From positions 149,138 to 213,137 of the forward strand of contig JAREIK010002646.1 of assembly GCA_029783825.1 (NCBI GenBank): a stretch of DNA of 64,000 nucleotides, in the 5' to 3' direction. Under the pieces are notes generated by a model. The model saw only the letters and a list, made by a program, of their open reading frames with translations. It searched no databases and had not been told where the DNA came from. This DNA is from Sapria himalayana. Taxonomy: Eukaryota; Streptophyta; Magnoliopsida; Malpighiales; Rafflesiaceae. Numbering within the stretch: the first letter of the stretch is position 1; each line of letters starts with the position of its first letter. Below are positions 1 through 12,092 of this stretch, piece by piece. Both the position numbers and the translations under genes were made by a program.

Positions 1-58
1 ACCAATTCACAAATTTAGTTTCCAGCATATAATCGATATCATTGCTATAAATTACAGG

Positions 59-668
59 TAGTGGTGTCAACCGGGCCGTGCCGGCCTAGTCCAGCACGAG
101 GCACGGCACGATTCGGCTGTGCATGGGCCGGCCCAGCACGGGAATTTCCCGTGCCCAGGCTCGTGCCTTGCCCGACCACTACACAATCATGTCGTGTCGT
201 GCTGAGGCCAACTTGGACTCGTGTCATGCCTGGCCCGGTACGGCATTGTGGCCCATTGGCACTGTACCTTGGCACGATCCAAGAAACTGAATTTTTTAAA
301 AAAAATTAGGGTTATGGGGGCACCGAAACTCTAATTTTTTTAAATTAGGGTTTCTGCGCACCAAAACCCTCATTTTTTTTAAATTAGGGTTTTGGGCATG
401 CCGAGACCTAAGTTTTTAAAATTAGGTGTTCGACGCGATGGCACGCAGTTGAACCCCTAATTTTTTTTATATTAGAGGTTCGGCCCGACTGGGCCGAACC
501 CTACGGATTCATTCCATTGGCCCGTGCCAGGCTGACCTCCAGAGAACCATGCTGGACCAGGCACAACATGATACAGTAACCATGTCGTGCCTAGCCCAGC
601 ACGAAAACATGGCCGGGTCGACTAAAAATGGACCAAGCCGGCCCGTCACATCCCGATTGACATCTCTA
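59..668. mobile_element. hAT-type miniature element (MITE), copy A
   Basis: A GC-rich island in AT-rich DNA with terminal inverted repeats: 'TAGTGGTGTCAACCGGG' at the left and, on the other strand of the right end, 'TAGAGATGTCAATCGGG'. Flanking 8-bp direct repeats are attacagg (51-58) and attatagg (669-676), one mismatch. An 8-bp duplication and TAG..CTA ends fit hAT elements. The inside is rich in GCACG and CCCGTGCC motifs and in 'aaattaggg' segments. No transposase coding potential is seen. It sits in an intron of the TNP2 pseudogene between the DUF4218 and DUF4216 exons. Confidence 0.75.
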
Positions 669-791
669 ATTATAGGTTGCCTATATTTTAACTATTCAAC
701 ATAAATAATGCACAAATATAAAAAGAGAGAAAAAAATGTATATCAATTTTTAATAATTCTTATTAATGATAAAATTAAACTATGATTGAAC

Positions 792-3512
792 CTACATCCA
801 TTTTGGGTATACATACTCAATATATGGGGAACCTTCTTCATAAGTAAGTAAAACATAGCTACGTGTTGCTTTGTACTTTTCATCCGTCATACATTTTTTC
901 ATTGCTCTTCCAATTGCTGTTCCAGGGTGCTTTAAGATAGATAGTTTGTCAATAGAATCATCTTCTACCATCACATGACCTTCATCATTCCACTACACAT
1001 TTTTATTCTTTGTATTGACATGATCCTCAAAATAATAAGTACAAAATAATGATGTTTCTTCTACTAAATATCCATTGCAAATTGAACCTTCAGATTTTAC
1101 CTTGTTTCTAACATTCAATTTCAACTTACGAAGATACCTACAACCACAATGTTAGGTTTCAAGTTATTAAATTACAATATTACTTTATGTACAAAATAAT
1201 AAAACATAGCAAATTATATGTATTTACCTCTCAAAAGGATACATCCACCTGTATTGCACTAGTCCTGCTATCCTTGCTTCATATGCCAAATGGACCTGCA
1301 AATGCTCCATAGAGTCAAAAAGACTCGGTGGGAATATCTGTTCAAGCTTATAAATAATACGTGGAATATCATTCTCCAGCCTGACCATGTCATCTATTTT
1401 GATTGTGGTTGTAGTTAGCTGTTTGAAAAATAAACTAAGTTCTGTAAGGACCATCCAAACACTTAGGGAAAGTAATTCATGGAATGCAATAGGTATTAAT
1501 CTCTACATAAATACATGACAGTCATGACTTTTCATTCCAAATAACTTAAGATTTTTCATATCCACGCATCTACCCATATTTGACACATATCCATCATAGA
1601 ATTTACATTTTTACCCCATTCACAGAATATCTGTCTTGCCTTCTTATCAAGTGTGTAGCAAGCTTTAAATAATTTTCTTGATGTCTCATTCAGTTTCAAT
1701 CCAGGACATCAATAGTAATCATTTAGTTCTTGTCTCGATTTTAAAGTCTCTTTTATTTTTCCATCTACATTAAGGATAGTGTTGAAAATATTGTGAAGCA
1801 TATTTTTTTTAATATGCATTACATCTAAGTTATGACGAATTAAATTGGACTTCAAATAGGGAAAGACCCAAAATATACTACTTTTCTTCCAGCCAAATAT
1901 TTTTCCTATTGGCAAAATATTACTTTCAATAATATTTTTCCAATTATTATTGATCCTTTTCAATTACCTTCTTCAAACCCAAACTCTGAATCTATGTCAT
2001 AATATCATCTCTTGAATGAACTACTGGTGCAACTGTCATCACAGTTTTATTTTTTCGAAATGTAGTTCTATTTCTTCGAAATGGATGATTCGTAGGTAGA
2101 AACTTATGATGGTTATCAAACCATGATTGTTTACCACTAAATTTGAGAGTAAATGGATCAGAATTTATCATGCAATATGGGCATGTGAATCGTCCTACAA
2201 TACTCCAGCCAGAAAACATTGAATATGCGGCAAAGTCACTTATCGTCCACATAAGGGCTGCCTGCATAATGAAAATTTGCTTCTTTGATACATCTTATGT
2301 ATTCAGGCCAACATCCCACAAATGATTTAACTCTGCAATAAGATGCTGTAAGAAAATATCCAGCATGTCTATCGGATTTTTTGGCCCTGGAATCAAAATT
2401 GAAAAAAACATATATTGCTCCTTCATACACAACCATGGAGAAAAGTTATAAGGCGTCACTATGAATGACCATGTTGAATACTGTTGTCCAGATTGCCCAA
2501 ATTGTTGAAATCTATCAGTGTAGAACCCAATCTCACATTTTGACTTTGTGTTGCCAAATCTTGATGTATATAATTAAAATGCTTCCAAGAAGGTGAATCT
2601 GATGGATGATGCATTACCTCTTCTTCAAGATCATGCTCAGAATGCCACCTCATATCATTTGTTGTAGCATTTGATGCATATAGTCTCTACAATCGAGGAA
2701 TTAACAGAAAATAATACATCTCTTAAAGACAACCTTCAATTTTTGTCGCGTATCTACAACACAAGGTGCCATCTTAAATCAAGGATGATCACAAAACTAA
2801 CAGCTAATTAAATCATTATCACCACCTCAATATAACATACATCCATTTAAACAATAATCAATTTTTTCCACTAGGAGACCCATTTCTCGTACTGACTTTT
2901 TAGTGTTGTAAAAGTTGTTAGTGATCAAATTATTATCCGGAACAATCTCTTTCATTAGTTCTGTCACCTCATCAAATAATTTCTCAGACATATGATTTTC
3001 TAACTTAATGCTCGTAAGTCGAGCCACAAGTGACAATTGTGAATGTCTTTTACAACCAGGCCACAACTCTTTATTCGTAGCTTTAAATATTTCATAAAAT
3101 TTCTGAGCTTCAGGATTAGGTGATTCATCCATGTAATCCATATTGAAGTCAGCACCAGCAGCTTCCGTGATCATTCTATGATATTTGTTTGATGATTCTT
3201 CATTACAAGCAAATGATTAAGTACCCTCATATTGGTTAATATTCAGAGCCATTGTATTGTCCCCATGATAAATCCAAACAATATAATTTGGCACAAAGCC
3301 ATATTTCGCCAAATGGTATCTTATAGTTTTGCATCATGAAAATGGATATTCTGACACTTACAATGATTACATGGACACTTATTTTTTTCTCCATCTATCA
3401 ATCTTGATTGACTACATGCAAAATTGATGAAAGTTTCAAGCCCAGTCAAAAAATCTTTATTCAAAAATCCATTATTAAACATTTTGTACATCCGCTAATG
3501 ATTTGAGCTCAT
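792..3512 (-). pseudogene. TNP2-like CACTA transposase pseudogene, copy A (5' part)
   Basis: TNP2 (TNPD-type) proteins catalyse excision of CACTA elements in the nucleus. Reading from 3512 on the minus strand I see a likely start (MSSNH), then a Transposase-associated domain with a 'CPCNHCKC' cysteine cluster (about 3480-3260). A Transposase_21 core follows, with 'HPSDSPSWKHF' (about 2600), 'SGWSIVGRFTCPYC' (about 2200) and 'RHNLDVMHIKKN' (about 1825). A DUF4218-type segment runs from about 1500 to 792, ending in 'YVYPKWM'. Damage is plain: a stop six codons after the start, a frameshift near 3322, a frameshift near 2505 just before the expected 'TD' motif, a stop near 2297 and further breaks around 1980. 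The DUF4216 exon of this copy lies left of the window. Confidence 0.85.
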
Positions 3513-3781
3513 TTTGCCCTGTTTTATTTACAAAAAATAATGTCATATCATTATTTTGAATAAAACATTCTCTTACTTAAAAATAAACAAATAATTAAAT
3601 AAAATTACTTACAAATAAATATTTAAAAATTAAATATCATGAGTATCGAGGCAATGCGTCTGCAGAATCTACATGAATAGATAAAGCAATTTTTAGCACG
3701 ATAAAGATTAATAGATATCATAGTAAAACTATATAAAGGGAGTAAAATACAATAATGCACAAGAAAGGACAGTAAAAAAGA

Positions 3782-4200
3782 AAGACATTTAAAGTTTGAA
3801 AGAGGTGAGAGAGAAAAAGACAGAGATAGAGAGAAGGTGAGGAGAGAGAGGGGAAAAGAAATGTGGATATGGGGGAGAGAGAGATAGAGGGAGGGGAGAG
3901 GGAGTGAGAAGGAGGGAGAGAGAGGGGGAGAGAAATGGTGAAAGAGAGAGAGGGAGAGGGGGGAGTGAGGGAGTGAGAGGGGGGAGAGGGAGTGAGAGGG
4001 AGGGAGAGAGAGAGAGAGAGAGAGAGAGGGAGAAAGAGGGAAAGAGGGGAGAGAGAGGGTGTGAGAGAGAGGGGGAGAGAGAGAGAGAGAGAACAAGCAA
4101 GAAAGAAGAGTGAGAAAGAAAATAACAAGAGAGAGTGTATGACACAAAGAAAAAGAGGAAGAGAGTGACATAAAGAATTAGAGAGTGAGAGAGAGACACA
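3782..4200. repeat. GA-rich microsatellite tract, unit A
   Basis: The plus strand is almost pure purine: (GA)n interspersed with GGGAGA and AAAGA. It lies upstream of the TNP2 start, in what would be the 5' region of the CACTA gene. Reading frames on the opposite strand are Ser/Leu/Pro low-complexity artefacts. Confidence 0.9.
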
Positions 4201-4436
4201 TAGAGAGTTCAGTGTTAGAATGAAAAATTATATAAAAGAAAATAAAATTTCTTCGGTACAAACCTATCAAATATTACATCTTTTGTTATACAAAAGTTCA
4301 TATTTGAGCCTGAGGCCCAAGGGCTGGGATTAGGTAAGAGTACAACCATTATTTGTATTATAGCATATATGAGCCTAATCAACGGGCACTCTCATACTAT
4401 GTGCTTACATATTGTTGATATTATATCTTTAGCCAT

Positions 4437-5350
4437 TTTATATCAAGTCAGTGCAACATATTAGTATTATCCCATATATAATTATATGTTAGGATACATA
4501 TAGTAAATATAGTTTTAAATAGTTACATATAGTTAAACATATAAATATATATAGATATATGCATACAAGTAGTTATCAGTAAATATAAATAAATCTATAC
4601 ATAGTTATAAACAATTATATACATTTACATATATGTATACATATATGTATACATAATTAAAAATAAAGTTATATTTATTTATATAGAGTTTTTTATAGTT
4701 ATACAAATAGTTATATATAGTTATACACATATGGTTAAACATTATGTTGTATGTTTTTATACATATAATTATATATAGTTACATGTGGTTATACATATAG
4801 TTACACGTATAGTTAAACTTATATTTATACATGTATGTATATATATTTTTTCAAATAATTTCATATATTTATACATATAGTTATGTATAGGTATGGATAT
4901 ACTAAAATACATTTTTTATACTGATATATAAAAATGTATATTAAATATATGTTGTTAATTATATATTAAATATAGTTATATTTAATGTTGTAGACTGTTA
5001 TATAGTTATACAAATATTTGTATATAGTTATACAAATATTTATACATAGTTATACACATATAATTAAATATAATGTTGTATGTTATTATACATTTAATTA
5101 TAAATATAGTTACCTATGGTTATACATATAGTTACACATATAGTTATACTTATATTTATACAAGTAGTTATTTTATATATGTATACATATAGTTAACTAT
5201 AGGTATATATATGGTAAAATACATTTTTATATACTAATATATAAAAATATATATTAAATATATGTTGTTAATTATAGTTTTAAATATAGTTATGTATAAT
5301 ATTTTAAAGTTATACATGTAGGCAAAGACAATTATATATAGTTATATGTT
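4437..5350. repeat. AT-rich tandem-like tract (tatagttatacata), unit A
   Basis: Degenerate repetitions of 'tatagttatacatatagtta' with no coding potential. It is the start of the CACTA right arm, which in unit C resumes beyond the ARF retrocopy with the same motif. Confidence 0.8.
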
Positions 5351-5386
5351 CTTATACCTTTGGGATCCAATGGCAAAAAGACACAA

Positions 5387-7842
5387 CATATATACCTATC
5401 TGCATATTTGCTTATTTTCCTATCTATCTATCTATCTATTTGTCTGTTTATAAATCTTTCTATAAGTTAATCTATCTATATATGTATATATCTATTTTTT
5501 AACTATCTATCTATATGTGTACATATATATCTTTTTATTTTTCTATCGATATATCTATCTATCTCTCTATTTATCTATATGTTTATCTGGCTATCTGGCT
5601 ATAAGTCTATCTTTATATATATCTATCTGTCCATATATATATATATATATATATATCTTTTTATCTCTCTATCTGTATATATGTTTATCAAGCTATATGC
5701 CTATCTTTCTATCTATCTATTCTCTATCTATCTATTTATCTATCAATATATCTAACTATCAATTTGCCTATCTATCAATCTTTATATCTGCATATCTATC
5801 TATCTATCTATCTATTTTTTTTTCTATCTGTCTATCTAACTATCTATTTGTATATCTGTTTATTTGTGAATTTGACTATCTGTCTATCTATCTATTTGTC
5901 TTATCTTTGTCTATCTTTCTATTTGTCTATCTATCTATCTTTCTTTTTATCTATTTATCTATCAATCTAAATAACTAATTGTCTGTCTGTCTGTCTATCT
6001 TTCTTTTCGTCTATCTATATATCTATCTAACTATCTATCTATCTATCTATTTATCTATCTGTATAGCTATCTATCTACCTATATGTGTAAGTGCCTATAT
6101 GTCTATATATATATATAACTATTTATCTATCTATCTTTCTTTCTATTTGTATATATGTCTATCTTCCATTATTTATATCTGCCTATCTATCTATCTGACT
6201 ATTTGGCTATCTGCCTATCTATCTTTCTACTTATTTATAAATTTGTATACAAGTCTATATGTCGATGTGTCTATTTGTCAATATATCAATTTGTCTAAAT
6301 ATCTATACATCTACCTTTGTATTTGCCTATCTCTCTATATGTCTATTGGTCTATCTCTCTATCTGTTTATCTTTCTATCTAACTATTTGTCTATATGTAT
6401 ACATGTCTATCTGTATATCTTTCTATCTTTCTCTTTTTCTATCTTTCTTTCAATATATATGTCTATCTATCTATATATCTATATGTCTATATGTCTATAT
6501 GTCTATTTATCTATGTATTTGTCTATATTTCTATCTTTTTATCTTTTTATCTATATATCTGTCTATCTGTATATCTATCTATCTGACTATTTATCTATCT
6601 CACTATCTCTTTATCTTTCTGTCTATCTATATGTCTATCTGTCTATATATGATTCTATCTATCTATTTATCTGTCTATCTGTTTATCTATCTATATGTCT
6701 TTCTGCATATTTGCTTATCTGCCAATTTGTTTATCTATATATCTATCTTTCTATCTATAGATCTATCTATATGTTAATCTATTTATATATGTATATGTCT
6801 TTCTAAATACTAACTATTTATATGTTTGTCTGTTTATCTGTCTATATGTTTATTTGTCTATTTGTTTATATATATCTCTTTCTATTTATCTATCTAACTA
6901 TCGATCTATCTATCTAATTGACTTTCTGTCTATCTATATATCTGTCTATCTATCTTTCTGTCTATCTATCTATCTGTCTATCTATCTTTCTTTCTATCTC
7001 TCTATTTGTCTATCTATTTATCTATCTATCTGTATATCTGTATATCTACTTATATGCATATCTGTCTATCTATCAATCTATCTATCTATTTGTCTATTTA
7101 TATATCTATCTACCTAACTATCTATCTTTCTTTCTTTTTTTCTATCTGTTTATCTGTCTCTCTACCTATATGTCTTTTCTGCCTATCTATCTATTTGTAT
7201 AACTATCTATATGTCTATCTGACTATCTTTATATCTCTCTATTTATCTGTATATTTTTCTATATATTTATCTGTATATCTATCTTTTAGTTTATCTGTCT
7301 ATATATCAATCTACATATCGATCTATATGTATACGTATTCATCTGTCTATTTGTTTATCTATGAATCTTACTATATGTCGATCTATTTGTCTATCTTTCT
7401 ACCTATATGTAAATCTGTCTATAAGTCTATATTTTTGTGTTTATCTTTTAATATATCAATCAATCTAACTATCTATCTACATATCTTTCTATTTGTCCCT
7501 CTCTCTATATGTATATCTGTATATGTGTCTAACTGTCTATATGTCTATATGTATATTTGACTTACTATCTATCTGCCTATTTTTCTTTGTATATATTTGT
7601 CTATCTGTCTATCTATCTATATGTCTATCTTTCTATTTATCTATCTTTCTATCTATCTTTCTATCTATCTATATGTGTATTACTCCATTTTCTATTTGTT
7701 TATCTATCTATCTGTCCTTATGTATATCTATCTAATAGTCAATTTGTTTATCTCTCTATCTCTCTATCTGTCATATGTCTATTTGTCTATCTGATTATGT
7801 CACAATCTATCTATCTATCTGTCTATCTATATATATATCTGT
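5387..7842. repeat. TATC tetranucleotide array, unit B (about 2.46 kb)
   Basis: The plus strand is an imperfect (TATC)n array with TGTC, TTTC and TATA variants. It starts abruptly after 'gacacaa' and ends abruptly at the CACTA left terminus. A stop-free tetranucleotide read in triplets gives Ser-Ile-Tyr-Leu in every plus frame, which explains its long reading frames. Confidence 0.97.
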
Positions 7843-8340
7843 CTACATTAAAAGAAAAATCTCAAATAGCTAGAGACAATTCCCTACCTAAATGGTCATT
7901 TTTTGTCGCTAAAAGGGATATACCGACGGATTAACGACGAATTATTTCCCTATCTAAAGTGATGGGCGCTAAAATTTAGCGGGGGAGATTGTTCATAGCA
8001 ACATTTTTAGTGACGAAAAAATCTCTAGCAAAAAAAAATTATTTTTCCTAGCTAAATTAGCAAGCTAAATAAGATTTTTCATCACTAAACGGATATAACG
8101 TCGGAAGATTTCCTAAGCTAAAGTGCTTGTCACTAATTATTAGTGACGTAAAAATTCATTGCTAAGATAAAAATACCCCTTCCTAATTTAGCAAGGGATT
8201 TTTCCCTTGCTAAATTAGCTAGGGAATTTTCCCTAGCCAATTTATGCAATTGAAACTTCACCAGCAAATTTAGCTGGGGAAAATTTGCTAAAATAGCTAG
8301 GGAATTTTCCCTATCTATTTTAATTTCAAATCTATTTTCA
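7843..8340. repeat. CACTA left terminus and subterminal repeats, element B
   Basis: Terminal segment with 'AAAAGAAAAATCTC', then many short direct and inverted copies of 'gctagggaa', 'ctaaattagc' and 'agtgacga'. One palindromic stretch near 8185-8240 pairs 'tttagcaagggattttt' with 'cccttgctaaatt'. Such arrays are the binding sites of the TNPA-type protein in known CACTA elements. Confidence 0.75.
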
Positions 8341-8873
8341 AAAATTGTTTAATTAAATTTTTTAAATAAATAATTTAATATTTTTATATCAAATTGAATA
8401 AAAAAAAGAAAATATAAATGATAATTTATAATAAACAAAAAATAAAATCATTTAATATCTTATTATAATTCAATATTTTACATTATTTAACAAAAAAATA
8501 ACAAAATTTTATTACATCTTATTCATCAATATATCTACTGACAGTGTATAAAGTATAATCTATCGATTCATTGACGTTGTTTTCTCTCCCTCTACTCCTT
8601 CGATCACCAATTTTTTGCTACGACAATGCTGTCTGATTCACGGAACGTCTTGTCTAGTGAAAAATCTCATCCCTTATACAAGCTTTGTATGGGGAACAAT
8701 GCGGTACCATATCTGTAAGAAATTTAAACCACCCAATCAAATCAAAATAAATAAAAAAAAACTAAGTTTTGATAAATATATATTGCTATAGTAAATATGT
8801 ACATATATACTAGCATTTCACTCGTACATATATTACTATAGTATATGTACATATAAACTACAGTATTATGCTT

Positions 8874-8911
8874 ACATATATACTGAGTACATATATACTC
8901 AGTATATATGT
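8874..8911. repeat. Perfect 16-bp-arm hairpin, unit B
   Basis: Arms 'acatatatactgagta' and 'tactcagtatatatgt' are exact reverse complements around the 6-base loop catata. It lies in an AT-rich stretch (8740-8950) full of other short palindromes such as 'tactatagta'. Confidence 0.85.
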
Positions 8912-8954
8912 ACATAAAATACTATAGTATTATATGTGCATATATACTAGCTAT

Positions 8955-9536
8955 ATACGTAAGTATATACTACATTTGTTTATGTTGCTACTGCTCCCGC
9001 TATGATGGGCACTCCTATCGTTGCCACTACCAGAAACGCTACTACCACTACTGCCAGTGCCGGCGCTGCTACCGGTGCTACCGCTACTCCTACTTATGCC
9101 ACTGCTCCTACTGCTACCCCTACTATAGGTGCTGCCGCGATTGCCACTACTATCGCTTTTACCATCGCTGACTCTACTGCCGCCTCCGTCGCTGCCACCA
9201 CTGCCACTAAACCAGCCATTGTCGTCGCTACCTCCACTTCCGTTGATGCTGCCGTTGACGCTGCCGTTGTCATGGCTGCCGCCACCAAGCCGCCACTGCT
9301 GCTACTGGTGTTGTCGCTGCAGGCCACTACCGCCACCACAACCACTACCGCCACTATCACGTATGCCACTACTTCTGCTGCTTTTTGTACTACCATAGTT
9401 GCCGCCGCCGCTGCCTCTGCCACCACTGTCATCGCCACCGCTGCCACCGCCCCTGCAGCCACCACCGCTACCGCCGTTGCTACCACCTACTGCTATCGCC
9501 ACCATCACTACCATTGCTGCTGTCGCTACCACTTCT
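8955..9536 (-). repeat. Imperfect trinucleotide tract with Gly/Ser-rich minus-strand frame, unit B
   Basis: GC-rich run of GCC/GCT/ACC/ACT triplets. On the minus strand, the strand of the CACTA genes, one frame reads Gly/Ser/Asn-rich ('GGSGGDDSGGRGSGGG'), with a frame break near 9310. It sits between the coiled-coil exon and the terminal exon of the Transposase_24 gene, so it could be a low-complexity exon. The plus-strand Ala/Thr frame is more likely a shadow. Confidence 0.7.
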
Positions 9537-12092
9537 GAAAATAGGCTTTTACATACCTATAATAGGCTAAAACTTTACCCCAAAAATATCGGAGACACAA
9601 AAACATAATCACAGATATATAATAACATTTATTATATACATGAACAAATACAAAGTAAGGTTGATTGTCATACAGCTTCAACAAAAATCCAAAAGATATT
9701 CAGTAATAATGTTATGAGAGAAAGATAGTGCAAAAATAAAATGTTTTAAGAATAATAAAGATAAGATAAGCTAGCCCTCCTTTTGCTAAAACTAAAATTG
9801 GTAAATATGGGACTCATGCATTGGAAGGACCGTGGTAATGTCAGAATGCTTTGAATTAGAATTTTTTCCTGTGTCTCACATAATGTGTCCTGCACAGATT
9901 TAAAATTAGGTTAATCGAAAAAGCAAAGAACAAAACCATAATAAAAAAAATTAAAACCTACAAAAAATCATAATTATTTGCTACACATAGACAAAAATAA
10001 ATAACATTTCAGAATTAATTCTCATACGAAATCATCCTCATAATTTGTAGGGAATGCTAGTCTCTCCTATGAGGTTTTGTGGTTGGATCTTGAAATGTTA
10101 TCTGTTGTGCCAATGCCGCTAACTGTGACTCCATATAGGACATCTACTATTGCATTACATTCTTAATTTCTTTCATCTCATCGTTCATTTCTTTAATTTC
10201 TTGTATTTCTTCCATCAAATTAGTATACTCCTTATCCTTCTGTTCTTTAATTTCATATATTTCTTCTTTCAAATGAGATATCTACTCATCCTTCTTTTTT
10301 ATTTCAGTCTTCATAACTACAATACGTTCATTTATTTCTAGTGCTTGTTGTTCAACCGCCTCATCCATTATTGCCGAAACAGATGAATTAGAAGCATGAC
10401 TGCTACAACAAAATGGCACTCCCTTAAAGTCAATTCCGTACACTCGCTACTTCTTTCGACCTCTTATTGTCTCCAGATAAATAGGATTATAGTCAAATGA
10501 TTAAAGACCCATAGAACCCTCAACTTGTTGATGAGCAACTGTCACACGTTCCTCCATTAGGTCATAATATAAAATAGAGAAAAAAACTATTATAGATATA
10601 TAAAATATAAAATAAATATTTTGCATTCCAAACAATTATCATAATGTACTTAGTTTTATAAAATCTAATTAATATAACAAATTCTTAAAGCAATCATCTA
10701 AGACTTGTTGTCAACATACTGACCATCCACTTTTTTCACATGGATCTTCATGAAAATCTCATACAAATTTGGATATCGACCCAATTATCTAGCCTAGAAT
10801 ATGTTTTTATTAAGTCATAAAAAAAGAAATGATCAAAAAATTTAAAAACATTAATGAAACCATGCAGAGATTTGATTAATTTGACTATTAGGATAACCAC
10901 TAAATATATAAATGTTTAGAAATTTAAAATTGTATAAAATCTTGTGCGTGCTCAATGCTCGACTTTGACCCTCCTGTAAGTCCATAGATTTTGAATAGTC
11001 CAACTACCTCACTTCGTCGATTTTTGCTGGTAAAATCTGATTTTTTTTCACATCTAGCTCCTGCCAATAATTAAGCCACTCGGGCCAGTCATCCTCGGAT
11101 ATAAAATGAAGCCTTTCTTTCATATTCTTCAATTTATGGACAAAATCAGAATATCGTTGAGTAGCTTTGATCTTTCATATTGACTTTGTCTTTTAATCAA
11201 ATTTGGGTGCTCATGTGCACTGATTCTATATAAAGAAAAATCACAAAAGAATTTTTATTAACAACAAGACTATAATTATTTACTGCTTGGATAATAACCA
11301 ACATAATAGTTAAGTAATTAGATAATTATTTTTCAATGCTTTTGTTTTATTATTTTTACTTGAAAATCATTAAAATATGACTCTTTTGTTGATTCAGAAA
11401 CTTTCTTCCAGGAGAATGCTTTAGAATCATCCATTTTATTGAAAGACTTTGTAATTATATTCAAACACATGTGAGATGGAATAAAACTGTACAAATAAAT
11501 AAATAATATTAAAAACAAGTAAATCATAACAATAAAAAAAACCACTGACTGTAACATTTACAATTATTTTTCAAGTCATTTTTACATATTTCTTTTACCT
11601 CTCATATACAATCTCAATTTCAAGTCATCTACAATCTCAACATTTGATAATGTCGTTGGTTTTGTAAATGGAGGAACTATCAGTGTAAAATATGCTATAG
11701 AAGATAGAGATGGATCAAAAGTGTTTGCAGAAAGCACAATGGATGGTGTGCTTACCTGTGATAAAGGTGATAGTAGGGTCTCAATGATAGTGATGGTGAT
11801 AGAAATGAAGATGGTGATTGTGATGTTTATGTATGGATATGGTGGCTATGAGATGGTACTGATTCTGCAACATGATGTAACATACTAGATGAATTTGGTT
11901 CATTTATGTGTCCACATCCACCTCCACCATGGCCAAGTACTTTAGGCGCCATCTACTGTACAAAATAAAACATAGAATAAATAATAGAGATATTATGAAC
12001 AAGCATGCATTTTTGAATAAAACACACCGATATATTTCAACAAAATATAAATAGTCTTTGATAGTTTAATATTATAAGAAAATTATAATAAT

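Larger units (their letters stand above)
1..5386. repeat. Tandem unit A (right part of a 12.9-kb unit)
   Basis: This is the right-hand 5.4 kb of a directly repeated unit. It matches 12926-18308 and 25851-31232 almost base for base. It holds the 5' half of the TNP2-like pseudogene, the hAT miniature element, the GA-rich tract and the AT-rich tract. It ends at the motif 'gacacaa', after which the TATC array of unit B begins. The window opens inside the unit, so the left part and any further copies lie outside. Confidence 0.95.
1..5386 (-). mobile_element. CACTA (En/Spm-type) element A, internal fragment
   Basis: The fragment contains the TNP2-like gene body and the GA-rich and AT-rich right-arm DNA. 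The 3' terminus lies left of the window. The 5' terminus was lost at the duplication junction at 5386. By comparison with element C it lacks everything right of the ARF retrocopy 3' end, so it cannot have two matching ends. Confidence 0.85.
8521..11952 (-). pseudogene. Transposase_24 (TNPA-like, Ptta/En/Spm) pseudogene, copy B
   Basis: The second gene of the CACTA element; in characterised relatives (maize TNPA) this class binds subterminal repeats. A start at 11952 gives MAPKVLGHGGGGCGHINEPN. An exon at about 11750-11598 ends at a GT donor. The next exon carries 'AFSWKKVSESTKESYFNDF' (about 11430-11340). Then come 'QRYSDFVHKLKNMKERLHFI' and 'SEDDWPEWLNYWQELD' (about 11170-11050), 'NRRSE' and 'IEHAQDF' (about 11040-10920), and 'GRYPNLYEIFMKIHVKKVDG' (about 10780-10720). 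The 'LETIRGR' and 'RVYGIDFKGVPFC' segment plus a heptad-like Lys/Glu/Ile-rich coiled coil lie at 10565-10150. Stops interrupt several exons. A probable terminal exon or 3' untranslated part lies at 8720-8521, with a minus-strand AATAAA near 8510. Confidence 0.75.

Noticed and set aside
45..309. 76- and 82-codon frames on both strands in the GC-rich island (three copies)
   Set aside because: They lie across the inverted terminus of the hAT miniature element. GC-rich non-coding DNA lacks stops by composition, and no family is recognised.
300..480. Repeated 'ttagggtt' and 'aaattaggg' motifs considered as interstitial telomere repeat
   Set aside because: Only scattered copies within an A/T-rich part of the miniature element; no (TTTAGGG)n run.
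3623..4171. Ser/Leu/Pro-rich minus-strand frames of up to 190 codons and an Arg/Glu plus-strand frame (also in units B and C)
   Set aside because: Translations of the GA-rich microsatellite.
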